NCBI GenBank assembly: GCA_030151365.1
Contig: JASLDW010000056.1
Span: forward strand, 1 to 39,241
Source: Lysobacter sp.
Lineage (GTDB): Bacteria > Pseudomonadota > Gammaproteobacteria > Xanthomonadales > Xanthomonadaceae
Reading direction: 5' to 3'
DNA length: 39,241 bases
Shown: in pieces, positions 7,161 to 15,695 of the stretch
Layout: every line of letters starts with the position of its first letter
Numbering within the stretch: the stretch's first letter is position 1
Notes under the pieces: generated by a model
What the model saw: the letters and a program-made list of their open reading frames with translations, nothing else
Databases searched by the model: none
Told to the model about the DNA's origin: nothing
Position numbers and translations under genes: made by a program

Positions 7161-9250
7161 AGGCGTCTTCGCGCAAGGTCAAGCCCGACCTGCACGACCC
7201 CGCGTTGTACTTCAACCGCGAACTGTCGCAGCTCGACTTCAATTTCCGCGTGCTGGCGCAGGCGCAGGATCCGTCGATCCCGCTGCTGGAACGCCTGCGC
7301 TACCTGTGCATTTCCTGCACCAACCTCGACGAGTTCTTCGAGATCCGCGCCGGCAGCCTGCAACACGCCGAGCATCTCGGCCTGCAGCCCGGGCCGGACG
7401 GTCGCTCGCATGCGACGGTGCTGCAGCAAATCCACGAACGCGCCGCCGGGCTGGTGAAGGCGCAGTACGCCAATTTCGACACCGAACTGCGCCCCGCCCT
7501 GCACGCCGAAGGCATCCGCCTGCTGCAACGCGCGCAATGGTCGCCGGAACAGACGGAATGGCTGCGCAAGTATTTCCGCGAACAGATCATGCCGGTGCTG
7601 TCGCCGATCGCGCTCGATCCCTCGCATCCGTTCCCGCGCATCCTCAACAAGGCGTTGAACGTCGTCGTCGTCCTGCGCGGGCGCGACGCCTTCGGCCGCA
7701 AGGGCCATCTCGCCATCGTGCGCGCGCCGCGTTCGCTGTCGCGCATAATCCAGATCCCCGACCTCACCGGCGCCGGCGGCCAGGACTTCGTCTTCCTGTC
7801 GTCGGTGCTGTCGGAATTCGTCGGCGAACTGTTCCCTGGACTGAAGGTCCAGGGCGCCTACCAGTTCCGGGTCACGCGCAATTCCGAATTGATCGTCGAC
7901 GAGGAGGAAGTCGACAACCTCGCCCATGCGCTGCGCGACGAACTGATCGGTCGTGGCTACCTGAAGGCGGTACGCCTGGAACTGGCGGAAACCTGCCCGC
8001 CCGAGATCGAGCGCTTCCTGCTGCAAAACTTCGAACTGACCGAGAACGCGGTGTACCGCATCAGCGGACCGGTCAACCTCAATCGCGTGGTGCAGGTCTA
8101 CGACCTGATCCGCGATCGCCCCGACCTCAAGTTCCAGCCGATGATTCCCCGCCAGATGGACGAGGAGTCGATGTTCCGCCGCGTCGCCGCCGGCGACGTG
8201 CTGCTGCACCACCCGTTCGACGCGTTCACGCCGGTGGTCGATCTGATCCGTGAAGCCGCGGAAGATCCCGACGTGCTGGCGATCAAGCAGACGCTGTATC
8301 GCACCGGCAAGGATTCGGCGATCGTCGACCACCTGATCCGCGCCGCGCGCAACGGCAAGGACGTGACCGTGGTCGTCGAACTGCGCGCCCGTTTCGACGA
8401 GGAGGCCAACCTCGGCCTCGCCGACCGCATGCAGGAAGCCGGCGTGCAGGTGGTGTATGGCGTGGTCGGTTACAAGACCCACGCCAAGATGTTGCTGATC
8501 GTCCGCCGCGAGGGCAAGGGCCTGCGCCGCTACGTCCACCTCGGCACCGGCAACTACCACAGCAGCACCGCGCGCCTGTACACCGACTTCGGCCTGATCA
8601 CCTGCAACAAGGACATCGGCGAGGACGTCAGCCGCACCTTCCAGCAGATTTCCGGCATGGCCTCGGCGATCAAGCTCAAGCGCCTCCTGCTCTCCCCGTT
8701 CACCCTGCACAGCGGCCTGCTGGCACGCATCGAGCGCGAGACCATGCACGCGCGCAAGGGCAAGCCGGCGCATGTGATCGCCAAGATGAACGCATTGAAC
8801 GAACCCGATGTGGTGCGTGCGCTGTATACCGCGTCGCAGGCCGGAGTGAAGATCGACCTGATCGTGCGCGGCGCCTGCACGCTGCGCCCGGGCGTGCCCG
8901 GCGTCTCCGACAACATCCGCGTGCGTTCGATCGTCGGCCGCTTCCTCGAACACCATCGCGTGTACTGGTTCGCCAACGACGGGGAACCGGAGATCTTCTG
9001 CTCGTCCGCCGACTGGCTGGAGCGCAACCTGCTGCGACGCGTGGAGACCTGCTTCCCGATCCTCGACCCGGTGCTGGCGCGGCGCGTCTACGACGAGGCG
9101 CTGGCGAACTACCTGGAAGACAACACCCAGGCCTGGGACCTGCAGGAAAACGGCGAATACCGGCACCTGCAACCGATCGACAGCCAGCCGCCGCATTCGG
9201 CGCAGTTGTCGCTGCTGGAACGCATCGATGGGCCGACGCCGATCGCATGA
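7157..9250 (+). CDS. ppk: Polyphosphate kinase 1
   Basis: 697 residues, normal for PPK1. The enzyme polymerises ATP gamma-phosphate into polyphosphate. The autophosphorylated histidine equivalent to E. coli His435 is His442 in GYKTHAKMLL; the second essential histidine (E. coli His592) is His599 in RFLEHHRVYWF. The N-terminal domain begins with the conserved YFNRELSQLDFNFRVL at about 18-33. Start chosen at ATG 7157 because it overlaps the phoR stop (ATGA) and gives the family length; an in-frame ATG 45 bases upstream (MSLRKGTRRP) is possible. Its place behind phoBR links polyphosphate accumulation to phosphate signalling. A 39-base gap separates it from ppx. Confidence 0.95.
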   Translation: MKASSRKVKPDLHDPALYFNRELSQLDFNFRVLAQAQDPSIPLLERLRYLCISCTNLDEFFEIRAGSLQHAEHLGLQPGPDGRSHATVLQQIHERAAGLVKAQYANFDTELRPALHAEGIRLLQRAQWSPEQTEWLRKYFREQIMPVLSPIALDPSHPFPRILNKALNVVVVLRGRDAFGRKGHLAIVRAPRSLSRIIQIPDLTGAGGQDFVFLSSVLSEFVGELFPGLKVQGAYQFRVTRNSELIVDEEEVDNLAHALRDELIGRGYLKAVRLELAETCPPEIERFLLQNFELTENAVYRISGPVNLNRVVQVYDLIRDRPDLKFQPMIPRQMDEESMFRRVAAGDVLLHHPFDAFTPVVDLIREAAEDPDVLAIKQTLYRTGKDSAIVDHLIRAARNGKDVTVVVELRARFDEEANLGLADRMQEAGVQVVYGVVGYKTHAKMLLIVRREGKGLRRYVHLGTGNYHSSTARLYTDFGLITCNKDIGEDVSRTFQQISGMASAIKLKRLLLSPFTLHSGLLARIERETMHARKGKPAHVIAKMNALNEPDVVRALYTASQAGVKIDLIVRGACTLRPGVPGVSDNIRVRSIVGRFLEHHRVYWFANDGEPEIFCSSADWLERNLLRRVETCFPILDPVLARRVYDEALANYLEDNTQAWDLQENGEYRHLQPIDSQPPHSAQLSLLERIDGPTPIA

Positions 9251-9289
9251 CCGCACGCCATCACGGATGACCCACTAAGCTAGCCCGCC

Positions 9290-10822
9290 ATGAGCCCGAG
9301 CCGCGCCATCACCGCCGAAACACCCCTGCGCGACGGCGACATGCTGGCCGCGGTCGATCTCGGCTCCAACAGTTTCCACATGGTGGTGGCGCGATACACC
9401 CTCGGCCAGTTGCGCGTGGTCGATCGCATCCGCGAAATGGTGCGCATGGCCGAAGGCCTCGATCGTTCTGGCCACCTCGACACCGTCGTGCAGAAACGCG
9501 CCCTCGATTGCCTGTCGCGTTTCGGCCAGCGCATCCGCGACATCCCGCCGTGGCGCGTGCGCGCACTCGCCACCAACAGCGTGCGCCGCCTGCGCGATCC
9601 CCAGGAATTCCTGGTGCCCGCGGAAATCGCCCTCGGTCATTCCATCGAGGTGGTGTCCGGCCGCGAGGAAGCGCGACTGGTCTACCTCGGCGTCAGCCAT
9701 GCGCAACCGCCCAGGAACGGCGAGTTGCGGCTGGTGATGGACATCGGCGGCGGTTCCACCGAATGCATCATCGGGCGCGGACTGGAACCGATCGAACGCG
9801 AAAGCCTGCAGGTCGGTTGCGTCGCCACCACCCGGCGCTTCTTCGCCAACGGCAAGCTCACCCGCAAGAAGTGGCGGCAGGCGCTGACCGAAGTCGCGGC
9901 GGAATTCCAGCAGTTCTCCAGCACCTATCGCGACCTCGGCTGGGAGGATGCGCTGGGGTCATCCGGCACCATCAAGGCGATCGGGAAGATCTGCGCCGGC
10001 ACCGGCATGGGCAATGGCGAGATCACGCCGGAGGCGCTGTGGCACGTGCGCGAACTGATGCTCGCGGCCGGCAGCATCGGCAAGATCCAGCTGCCGGGGT
10101 TGTCCGAAGATCGCACGCCGGTGATCGCCGGTGGCGTCGTGGTGCTGGAAGCGGCGTTCGCGACGCTCGGCATCCGCCAGATGGACGTCAGCAAGGCGGC
10201 GATGCGCGAGGGCATCCTCTACGACATGATCGGCCGCGCCGGCGGCGACGATCCGCGCGACAGCTCGGTCACCGCGATGATGCAGCGCTACGGCGTCGAC
10301 ATGGCGCAGGCGCAGCGCGTCGAGCACACCGCGATGGAATTGTTCGACCAGGCAGAACGCAGCTGGAAGCTCGATGCCGACGATGCCCGGATCCTCGGAT
10401 GGGCGGCGCGCCTGCACGAAATCGGCCTGGTGATCGCCCACAGCCAGTACCACCTGCACGGCGCCTACGTGATCGAGCATTCCGACGTCGCCGGCTTCAC
10501 CCAGCAGGAACAGCAGATGCTGGCGATCCTGGTGCGCAGCCATCGCCGCAGCCTGCCGAAATCGGTGTTCGACGTGCTGCCGGCGCGCCTGCGCCAAACC
10601 ACGCGCCGGCTCTCCGCCTTGTTGCGATTGGCGGTGTTGTTGCACCGCTCGCACGAAGGCGAGGCGATCCCGCGCCTGAAGCTGCGCGCCGACAAGAACG
10701 CGTTGCGCCTGGAACTCTCCGGACGCTGGCTGGACGAACGCCCGCTGTTGCGCGCCGACCTGGAAGGCGAACAGTCCGATGTCGCCGGGCTGGGGCTCAA
10801 GCTGCAGATCCAGGCGAGCTGA
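9290..10822 (+). CDS. ppx: Exopolyphosphatase (Ppx/GppA family)
   Basis: 510 residues, similar in length to E. coli Ppx. The ASKHA-fold phosphate loop AAVDLGSNSFHMVV (about residues 20-33) and the second motif DIGGGSTECIIG define the family. The C-terminal region (about 320-500) is the HD-like helical domain, containing ILGWAARLHEIGLV and HAYVIEHSD-like sequence. It removes terminal phosphate from polyphosphate and may also hydrolyse pppGpp. It opposes PPK encoded just upstream, and the two probably share a transcript with phoBR. The stop is only 3 bases from the stop of the convergent transporter gene, leaving no room for an intergenic terminator. Confidence 0.92.
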   Translation: MSPSRAITAETPLRDGDMLAAVDLGSNSFHMVVARYTLGQLRVVDRIREMVRMAEGLDRSGHLDTVVQKRALDCLSRFGQRIRDIPPWRVRALATNSVRRLRDPQEFLVPAEIALGHSIEVVSGREEARLVYLGVSHAQPPRNGELRLVMDIGGGSTECIIGRGLEPIERESLQVGCVATTRRFFANGKLTRKKWRQALTEVAAEFQQFSSTYRDLGWEDALGSSGTIKAIGKICAGTGMGNGEITPEALWHVRELMLAAGSIGKIQLPGLSEDRTPVIAGGVVVLEAAFATLGIRQMDVSKAAMREGILYDMIGRAGGDDPRDSSVTAMMQRYGVDMAQAQRVEHTAMELFDQAERSWKLDADDARILGWAARLHEIGLVIAHSQYHLHGAYVIEHSDVAGFTQQEQQMLAILVRSHRRSLPKSVFDVLPARLRQTTRRLSALLRLAVLLHRSHEGEAIPRLKLRADKNALRLELSGRWLDERPLLRADLEGEQSDVAGLGLKLQIQAS

Positions 10823-10825
10823 GGA

Positions 10826-11569
10826 TTACGACTCGCGCGCGGTGATTTCGCCTTCGTCGCGCAGCGAAAACGGGTTGAAGCGCGTGCCGCGATCGTAGGT
10901 ATCGACGCCTTCCACGCGTTTGAGCCAGCCGACCACCGCATAGGTCACCGGCGTCAGCACGACCTCAACCAGCACCTTCATCGTCCAGTTGAACAGGATC
11001 ACCTTGACCAGCGTGGTGCTTTCCCAGATGCCGAGGAAGGCGATCGGATAGAAGGTGATGCTGTCGCAGGCCTGCCCGACCACCGTCGAGCCGATGGTGC
11101 GCGTCCACAGGTGCTTGCCGCCGGTGAGGACCTTCATCCGCGCCATCACGAAAGCGTTGACGAAATCACCGACCCAGTAGCCGATCATCGACGCCAGCGC
11201 GATCCGCCAGGTGTTGCCGAAGACGACCTCGAGCGCGGGCTGCAAGGTCTTGTTGAACGGCTCGGCCGGGCTCATCGGCATGTGCACGACCACCCACGCC
11301 ATCACCGTCGCAAAAATCATCGCGCCGAAGCCGGCCCAGATCGCGCGGCGCGCGCGCGCATAGCCGTACACCTCGGTGAGGACGTCGCCGAAGATGTAGC
11401 CGATCGGGAAAAACAGGTTGCCCGTGCCGAAACTGAGCGGCCCGAGGCCCGGCACGTCCATCACGCTGACCTTGGCCGGGCCGATGAGGTTGGAGCACAG
11501 CAGCACCGCGACCATGCCGGCGACCAGCATGTCGTAGTAGCGGAATGCCTGGCGCGGTGATGCAGTCAT
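10826..11569 (-). CDS. yhhQ: Queuosine precursor transporter (YhhQ/VUT family)
   Basis: 247 residues with about six hydrophobic helices. The hallmark segments of the VUT family are visible: NLIGPAKVSVMD near the first helix, FGTGNLFFPIGYIFGDVLTEVYGYARARRAIWAGFGA (given in part) and WVGDFVNAFVMARMKVL near the middle. Family members import 7-cyano- or 7-aminomethyl-7-deazaguanine for queuosine tRNA modification. GGGGGAA sits just before the ATG. It is a single gene on the minus strand, convergent with ppx and followed upstream by an M14 peptidase gene on the same strand. The 50-base 5' region is too short for the preQ1 riboswitch sometimes found with such genes. Confidence 0.88.
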   Translation of the reverse strand: MTASPRQAFRYYDMLVAGMVAVLLCSNLIGPAKVSVMDVPGLGPLSFGTGNLFFPIGYIFGDVLTEVYGYARARRAIWAGFGAMIFATVMAWVVVHMPMSPAEPFNKTLQPALEVVFGNTWRIALASMIGYWVGDFVNAFVMARMKVLTGGKHLWTRTIGSTVVGQACDSITFYPIAFLGIWESTTLVKVILFNWTMKVLVEVVLTPVTYAVVGWLKRVEGVDTYDRGTRFNPFSLRDEGEITARES

Positions 11570-11619
11570 GGCGTTCCCCCGGTCAAAACGCGGATGTTAG
11601 CGTGGTCGGTCCCGCCGGG

Positions 11620-12543
11620 TCAGGGGTGCGCCAACGCGTAGCCCAGCGCCGAACGGACCGCAGCGACCTGGGCATCGTTGCATTGCTGCGGCGTGGCGCG
11701 CGGACTGTCGGGATAGACCTCGGTCGTGGTCGTATAGCGCGCGCCGGTGATGCCCGCGCACAGCCCCAGCGAGACCAGCGCATATTCGATCACCCCCGGC
11801 GCCACCACCGGCGAACCGATGATGGTGCCGTCGGGATCGACCGGCGCGATATGGGTCACCTGCTCCACCGCGGCGATGATCGCCTTCTGGAAATCGGGCT
11901 GGCGGTTTTCGCTGTCGTCGACGAGATAGAAGCCATCGGGGATCGTGCCCGGCTCGAACGGCTTGCCGTCGCGCGCGGCCAGCGCCGGACGGAATTCCGA
12001 CTCGTCGCTGTCGGTGGTTTCGTGCAGGTCGATGTGCATCAGCACGCGGCCCTTCAGCGGCTCGACCAGCCGCAACAACGCCGCCGATTCGCCGCAGCGG
12101 CTGTCGGCATGGAAGGAACGGTTGGGATCGAGCGCATCAGGATTCCAGCGATTGATGCGTTCGTAGGCCCAGGGGCTGACGCAAGGCACGACGACAAGGT
12201 TGATGCGACCGGCGTAGTCCTGCATATGGCGATCGATGAATTGCAACGCACCGTGGACGCCACTGGTCTCGTAGCCATGCACGCCGCCCGTCACCAGCGC
12301 GACCGGCAAGGCGTTGCTCCAGTCGTGGCTGCGCACGGCGAACAGCGGATACACGCCATCCGGTGAATAGTCGAGGCGGCCGTATTCCGCGACATCGAAG
12401 CGCGTGCGCAGGCCATCGATGACACCGACCACGTCCTCGGCATAACTGCGCTGCTTGCGCTGGCGGGCGCGCCATTCGGCCTTTTCCGCCGTGCCCCAAG
12501 GCTGGCCGGGCGTGCCGACGGGATAGAAGGATTCAGGCGTCAT
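11620..12543 (-). CDS. M14 family zinc carboxypeptidase/deacylase-like protein
   Basis: 307 residues from ATG 12543; an upstream in-frame ATG would add 11 residues without family character. Zinc ligands are visible as His89 and Glu92 in TGGVHGYETSG and His174 in HIDLHETTDSD, the H-x-x-E ... H pattern of the M14 superfamily, nearer to the succinylglutamate-desuccinylase-like branch (DLHET) than to digestive carboxypeptidases. No signal peptide is apparent, so it is probably cytosolic. The substrate is unknown; a C-terminal amino acid or an N-acyl group are both possible. It is divergent from the PhaZ7-like depolymerase gene across 147 bases that contain a perfect 21-base palindrome. Confidence 0.78.
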   Translation of the reverse strand: MTPESFYPVGTPGQPWGTAEKAEWRARQRKQRSYAEDVVGVIDGLRTRFDVAEYGRLDYSPDGVYPLFAVRSHDWSNALPVALVTGGVHGYETSGVHGALQFIDRHMQDYAGRINLVVVPCVSPWAYERINRWNPDALDPNRSFHADSRCGESAALLRLVEPLKGRVLMHIDLHETTDSDESEFRPALAARDGKPFEPGTIPDGFYLVDDSENRQPDFQKAIIAAVEQVTHIAPVDPDGTIIGSPVVAPGVIEYALVSLGLCAGITGARYTTTTEVYPDSPRATPQQCNDAQVAAVRSALGYALAHP

Positions 12544-12594
12544 TGCTTCACTCGTTCGCGTGTTCCGGAACGCCATTGTAGGACGCGCATCGGC

Positions 12595-12615
12595 GCATGA
12601 CGCGCCGCGTCATGC
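12595..12615. promoter_or_regulatory. Perfect 21-base palindrome in divergent intergenic region
   Basis: The arm GCATGACGCG (12595-12604) and its exact reverse complement CGCGTCATGC (12606-12615) flank a single central C. It lies between the divergent M14 peptidase gene and PhaZ7-like gene, about 50 bases from the first start codon and 75 from the second. There is no T-run, so an operator for a dimeric regulator is more likely than a terminator. No regulator family is recognised. Confidence 0.45.
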
Positions 12616-12690
12616 CCTTTCGTGCAATGGCCGGGCGGCGAGGGCGGGATCAGGATCGGCGCGAATGCCCTTCGCCATCGGGAGACACCC

Positions 12691-13803
12691 ATGTTTCGCT
12701 TCGCGTTGTCGTTACTCGTGTTCGCACTGCTCGGCATTGGCGCACTACTGTTTCCCCGCGATGCGCATGCCTTGAGTTGCGGCAGCAACAATGGCTACAT
12801 GTGCACCGGCACGGCCACGCAATACGCCGGGGGCTTCAACCCGGGCGTCGGCAGCGGCGGCTTCGGCGGCGGGACCTGCACCGCGACCCATACGCCGGTC
12901 GTGTTCATCCCCGGCAACGGCGACAGCGCCATCAGCTTCGACATGCCGGCCGGGGCGGTCAGCGGCTACACCACGCCGGCGAACTCGATCTACGCGGAGC
13001 TCAAGGCGCGCGGCTACAACGACTGCGAACTGTTCGGCATCACCTACCTCGATTCCAGCGAACGCGCGTCGCCGCAATACAACTACCATTCGCCATCGAA
13101 ATACCAGATCCTCAAGACCTTCATCGACAAGGTGAAGGCCTATACCGGGCGCAGCCAGGTCGACATCGTCGCGCACTCAATGGGTTCGAGCATGGCGCTG
13201 GCGATGATGAAGTACTACGGCTACCAGCCCAGCGTGCGCCGCTTCATCAACATCGGCGGCGGCCTGCGCGGACTCAACACCTGCTACGCCAGCGGCTACC
13301 AGTCGAGCTATGCACCCACCTGCAATGCCGAAGCCTACGTCTGGCCCTACGACTACTACACCTTCGGCTTCTATCCCAGCACCGGCGTCGTCTATTACGG
13401 CTACAACCGCTGGACCGGCAGCGGCAACGACAGCCTGCGCGCGATGCCATCAGTGTTCACGGCGGTCAGCTTCTACACCATCACCGCCGGCTTCTACGAC
13501 CAGGTCCACTGCTTCACCACCAGCTATTCCGGCGGCTGCGACAGCGGCGCGCTGTTCAATGCCGCCAGCAACGTCAAGGCGCAGGTCGACATCGGCTTCG
13601 GCAGCAGCGCCTATGCCTACGACTGGAACTGGAACGACGGCAGCCCCTACAACCTCGGCGGTGGCGACACCAGCAACGGCGTCGGCCATTTCCGCTCCAA
13701 GAGCAACGCCGGCCGGATCGTCTACAACATGCTGGCGACCACCTGCACCACCGGCTGCGCCAACGGCTATGCCGGCGTGAACGGGCCTGCCGTCAATCGC
13801 TGA
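12691..13803 (+). CDS. PhaZ7-like secreted polyhydroxyalkanoate depolymerase / lipase-fold hydrolase
   Basis: 370 residues: signal peptide 1-27 (ending DAHA) and a 343-residue mature domain starting LSCG, close to the mature size of Paucimonas lemoignei PhaZ7. Long segments agree with PhaZ7 as remembered, such as YAELKARGYNDC, KTFIDKVKAYTG and the active-site block QVDIVAHSMG. The catalytic triad is Ser163, Asp270 (AGFYDQV) and His333 (NGVGHFRSKS), equivalent to PhaZ7 Ser136, Asp242 and His306. PhaZ7 cleaves amorphous poly(3-hydroxybutyrate) outside the cell. Unusual: PhaZ7 His47, described as an oxyanion-region residue, is proline here (Pro74 in FIPGNGD). Start chosen because GGAGA lies 5 bases upstream and a good signal peptide follows. 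It converges with the chitinase gene. Confidence 0.85.
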   Translation: MFRFALSLLVFALLGIGALLFPRDAHALSCGSNNGYMCTGTATQYAGGFNPGVGSGGFGGGTCTATHTPVVFIPGNGDSAISFDMPAGAVSGYTTPANSIYAELKARGYNDCELFGITYLDSSERASPQYNYHSPSKYQILKTFIDKVKAYTGRSQVDIVAHSMGSSMALAMMKYYGYQPSVRRFINIGGGLRGLNTCYASGYQSSYAPTCNAEAYVWPYDYYTFGFYPSTGVVYYGYNRWTGSGNDSLRAMPSVFTAVSFYTITAGFYDQVHCFTTSYSGGCDSGALFNAASNVKAQVDIGFGSSAYAYDWNWNDGSPYNLGGGDTSNGVGHFRSKSNAGRIVYNMLATTCTTGCANGYAGVNGPAVNR

Positions 13804-13821
13804 CCCGGAAGTGGTGGCGCA

Positions 13822-14994
13822 TCACTTGAACGGCTGCGCCATCGCCTTCAGCAGGCTGCGGTCGTCATCGTCACCCGCCAGTTCCCAGGTGAAGACCCCA
13901 CGCAGGCCACGGTCGTGGGCGAACTTCGCGCGGATGCCGATGGAGCGCGGATCCTCGTAACTGGCGAAGACATGCTCCTTCGCATTGAACAGCCATGGCG
14001 ATTGGGCAACCGGATGCCAGTGCCGCTGCCATTGTGGGTTCGTCAGGAATTCCGCCTTGATCGTGCGCCAGTCGCCCACCGGAAATGTTCCGCTATAGGG
14101 CTGGTAAAGACCGTCATTGGCATCGCTGGCGACGCGATAGCCGCGCCCGTAGAACGGAACGCCGACCACGATCTTGTCGGCAGGCACGCCATGTGCAAGG
14201 TAATAATCGACGGCACCTTCGACGCTGTTCCAGCGCCGCACGTCCGGCGCCAGCGGATCCTCCGGCACTTCACGCAGCGGTGAATTGAAGGACGCCACCG
14301 GCGAGAACGTGGTGCCCATGTCGTAGCTCATCAGGTTGATGAAATCGAGGATCTTCGCCACGCTCGCCAACTCGTAGCTTTGCGCGGGATCGTAGGGGCC
14401 TGCCGACTCCATGCGTCCCCCGGGCAAGGCCGCGGTGAGCAGGAAATGCCGACCGCGTTTCTTGCCGAGCGCATCGAGATCGCGGCGGAATTCGCGCATC
14501 AACAAAGTCATGTTGTGGCGGTCTTCGGGACGCGCGGCGATTTCCTTCGGACCCCCCGAGACCGGGAATTCCCAATCGAGATCGACGCCATCGAAACTGC
14601 CTCGGTGGCGATCGAACAGCAGGGCCATGCATGAAGACACCAGGCGCTTGCGGCTGGCATCGGTCAACGCCGCGTCGGAGAACCCGCCGGCGTTCCAGCC
14701 GCCGATCGAAATGATCGTGCGCAGTTCCGGATGTTCGCGCTTCAATTTGTCCAGCGCGGCGAAATTGGCATCGGCATCCGCAGCGACACTGCACTGCCCG
14801 CCCTTGATCACCGCGAACGCATAGAACAGGTGGGTGAGCGTATCAGCCGGGATGTTGTCGACCGGATACCGCGACACCGTGCCGCCCGAGTAATAAGCGC
14901 CCACGACCTTGTCCGGCGAGGCAGCGGCAGCCTGCGGCGAAGGGAGGACTCCGGCGACGAGGAACGCCAGCAGAATCGGAAAACGTCGAAGCAT
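13822..14994 (-). CDS. Secreted GH18 chitinase
   Basis: 390 residues with an N-terminal signal peptide (about 1-25, ending PQAAAA). The rest is a single glycoside hydrolase family 18 barrel. The catalytic motif DGVDLDWE gives Asp135, Asp138, Asp140 and the proton donor Glu142. Other family blocks are SIGGW (about 96-100), INLMSYDM and VGVPFYGRGYRV, followed by a chitin-insertion-like region and FTWELAGDD near the end. No carbohydrate-binding module is present. It would cleave beta-1,4 N-acetylglucosamine polymers outside the cell, fitting a predatory or soil lifestyle. Convergent with the PhaZ7-like gene (18-base gap). Confidence 0.93.
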   Translation of the reverse strand: MLRRFPILLAFLVAGVLPSPQAAAASPDKVVGAYYSGGTVSRYPVDNIPADTLTHLFYAFAVIKGGQCSVAADADANFAALDKLKREHPELRTIISIGGWNAGGFSDAALTDASRKRLVSSCMALLFDRHRGSFDGVDLDWEFPVSGGPKEIAARPEDRHNMTLLMREFRRDLDALGKKRGRHFLLTAALPGGRMESAGPYDPAQSYELASVAKILDFINLMSYDMGTTFSPVASFNSPLREVPEDPLAPDVRRWNSVEGAVDYYLAHGVPADKIVVGVPFYGRGYRVASDANDGLYQPYSGTFPVGDWRTIKAEFLTNPQWQRHWHPVAQSPWLFNAKEHVFASYEDPRSIGIRAKFAHDRGLRGVFTWELAGDDDDRSLLKAMAQPFK

Positions 14995-15119
14995 GGAAAT
15001 TCCTGCAGCTGGGCGTACGGATCCCCCAGCTTACGGCCTCGCTCACATCCCGGGAATAAAACCGCGGCCCGAATGATCTATTCCCCGAGGACTCCCCTCG
15101 CCGACTCCGCGGGACCGCC

Positions 15120-15662
15120 ATGACCACCACTTCCTACACCCGAACCGCGATCGTCCTGCACTGGACCATCGCCACCCTGATCCTCCTCAACATCGCCGGT
15201 GGTTTCCTGATGGCCAGTTACCCCAAGGAAGATCCCGAGCACAACGCGATCCTGTTCTGGCACGCCTCGCTGGGCAGCCTGATCTTCCTGCTCGCCGTGA
15301 TGCGGCTGGGCTGGCGACTCACGCACCAACCGCCACCGCTGCCGGGCAGCATCCCCGTTTGGCAACGCGGCGCCGCGCACGCGCTCCACTGGCTGCTCTA
15401 CATCCTGATGCTGGTGCTTCCATTCAGCGGTTATCTCCATCGCCTCGCCGGCGGCCACGACGTCAGCTTCTTCGGCCTGTTCAACTGGCCGGACATCATC
15501 GCCAGGGACGAACCGTTCCGGGTATTCACCCACAACCTGCACGAGGCATTGGCCTGGACGCTGTGCATCCTATTGGTCGGACACATCGGCGCCGCGCTGA
15601 AGCACGCCTTCATCGATCGCGACGGCGTGCTGCGGCGCATACTGGTGGCCCGGAGCACGTGA
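15120..15662 (+). CDS. Cytochrome b561 family membrane protein
   Basis: 180 residues with four hydrophobic helices (roughly 10-30, 45-65, 85-105, 140-162). Histidines typical of di-heme b561 proteins appear in IVLHWTIA, LFWHASLG, AAHALHWLLY and the pair THNLHEALAW. Family members move electrons between quinol or a periplasmic donor and acceptors; E. coli CybB is a superoxide:ubiquinone oxidoreductase. The ATG at 15120 directly precedes the conserved YTRTAIVLHW. The stop is 33 bases before an ECF sigma gene on the same strand, so the three genes may share a transcript. Confidence 0.88.
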   Translation: MTTTSYTRTAIVLHWTIATLILLNIAGGFLMASYPKEDPEHNAILFWHASLGSLIFLLAVMRLGWRLTHQPPPLPGSIPVWQRGAAHALHWLLYILMLVLPFSGYLHRLAGGHDVSFFGLFNWPDIIARDEPFRVFTHNLHEALAWTLCILLVGHIGAALKHAFIDRDGVLRRILVARST

Positions 15663-15695
15663 CCGGAATGATTTCGCAATGAGGATCGTCCGCGG

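Noticed and set aside
7115..9256. 713-codon minus-strand ORF opposite ppk
   Set aside because: Shadow of the ppk codon pattern; no recognisable domain, while ppk has all its catalytic residues in the other frame.
10823..10825. Terminator between convergent ppx and yhhQ
   Set aside because: Only 3 bases separate the two stop codons and no hairpin with a T-run is seen nearby.
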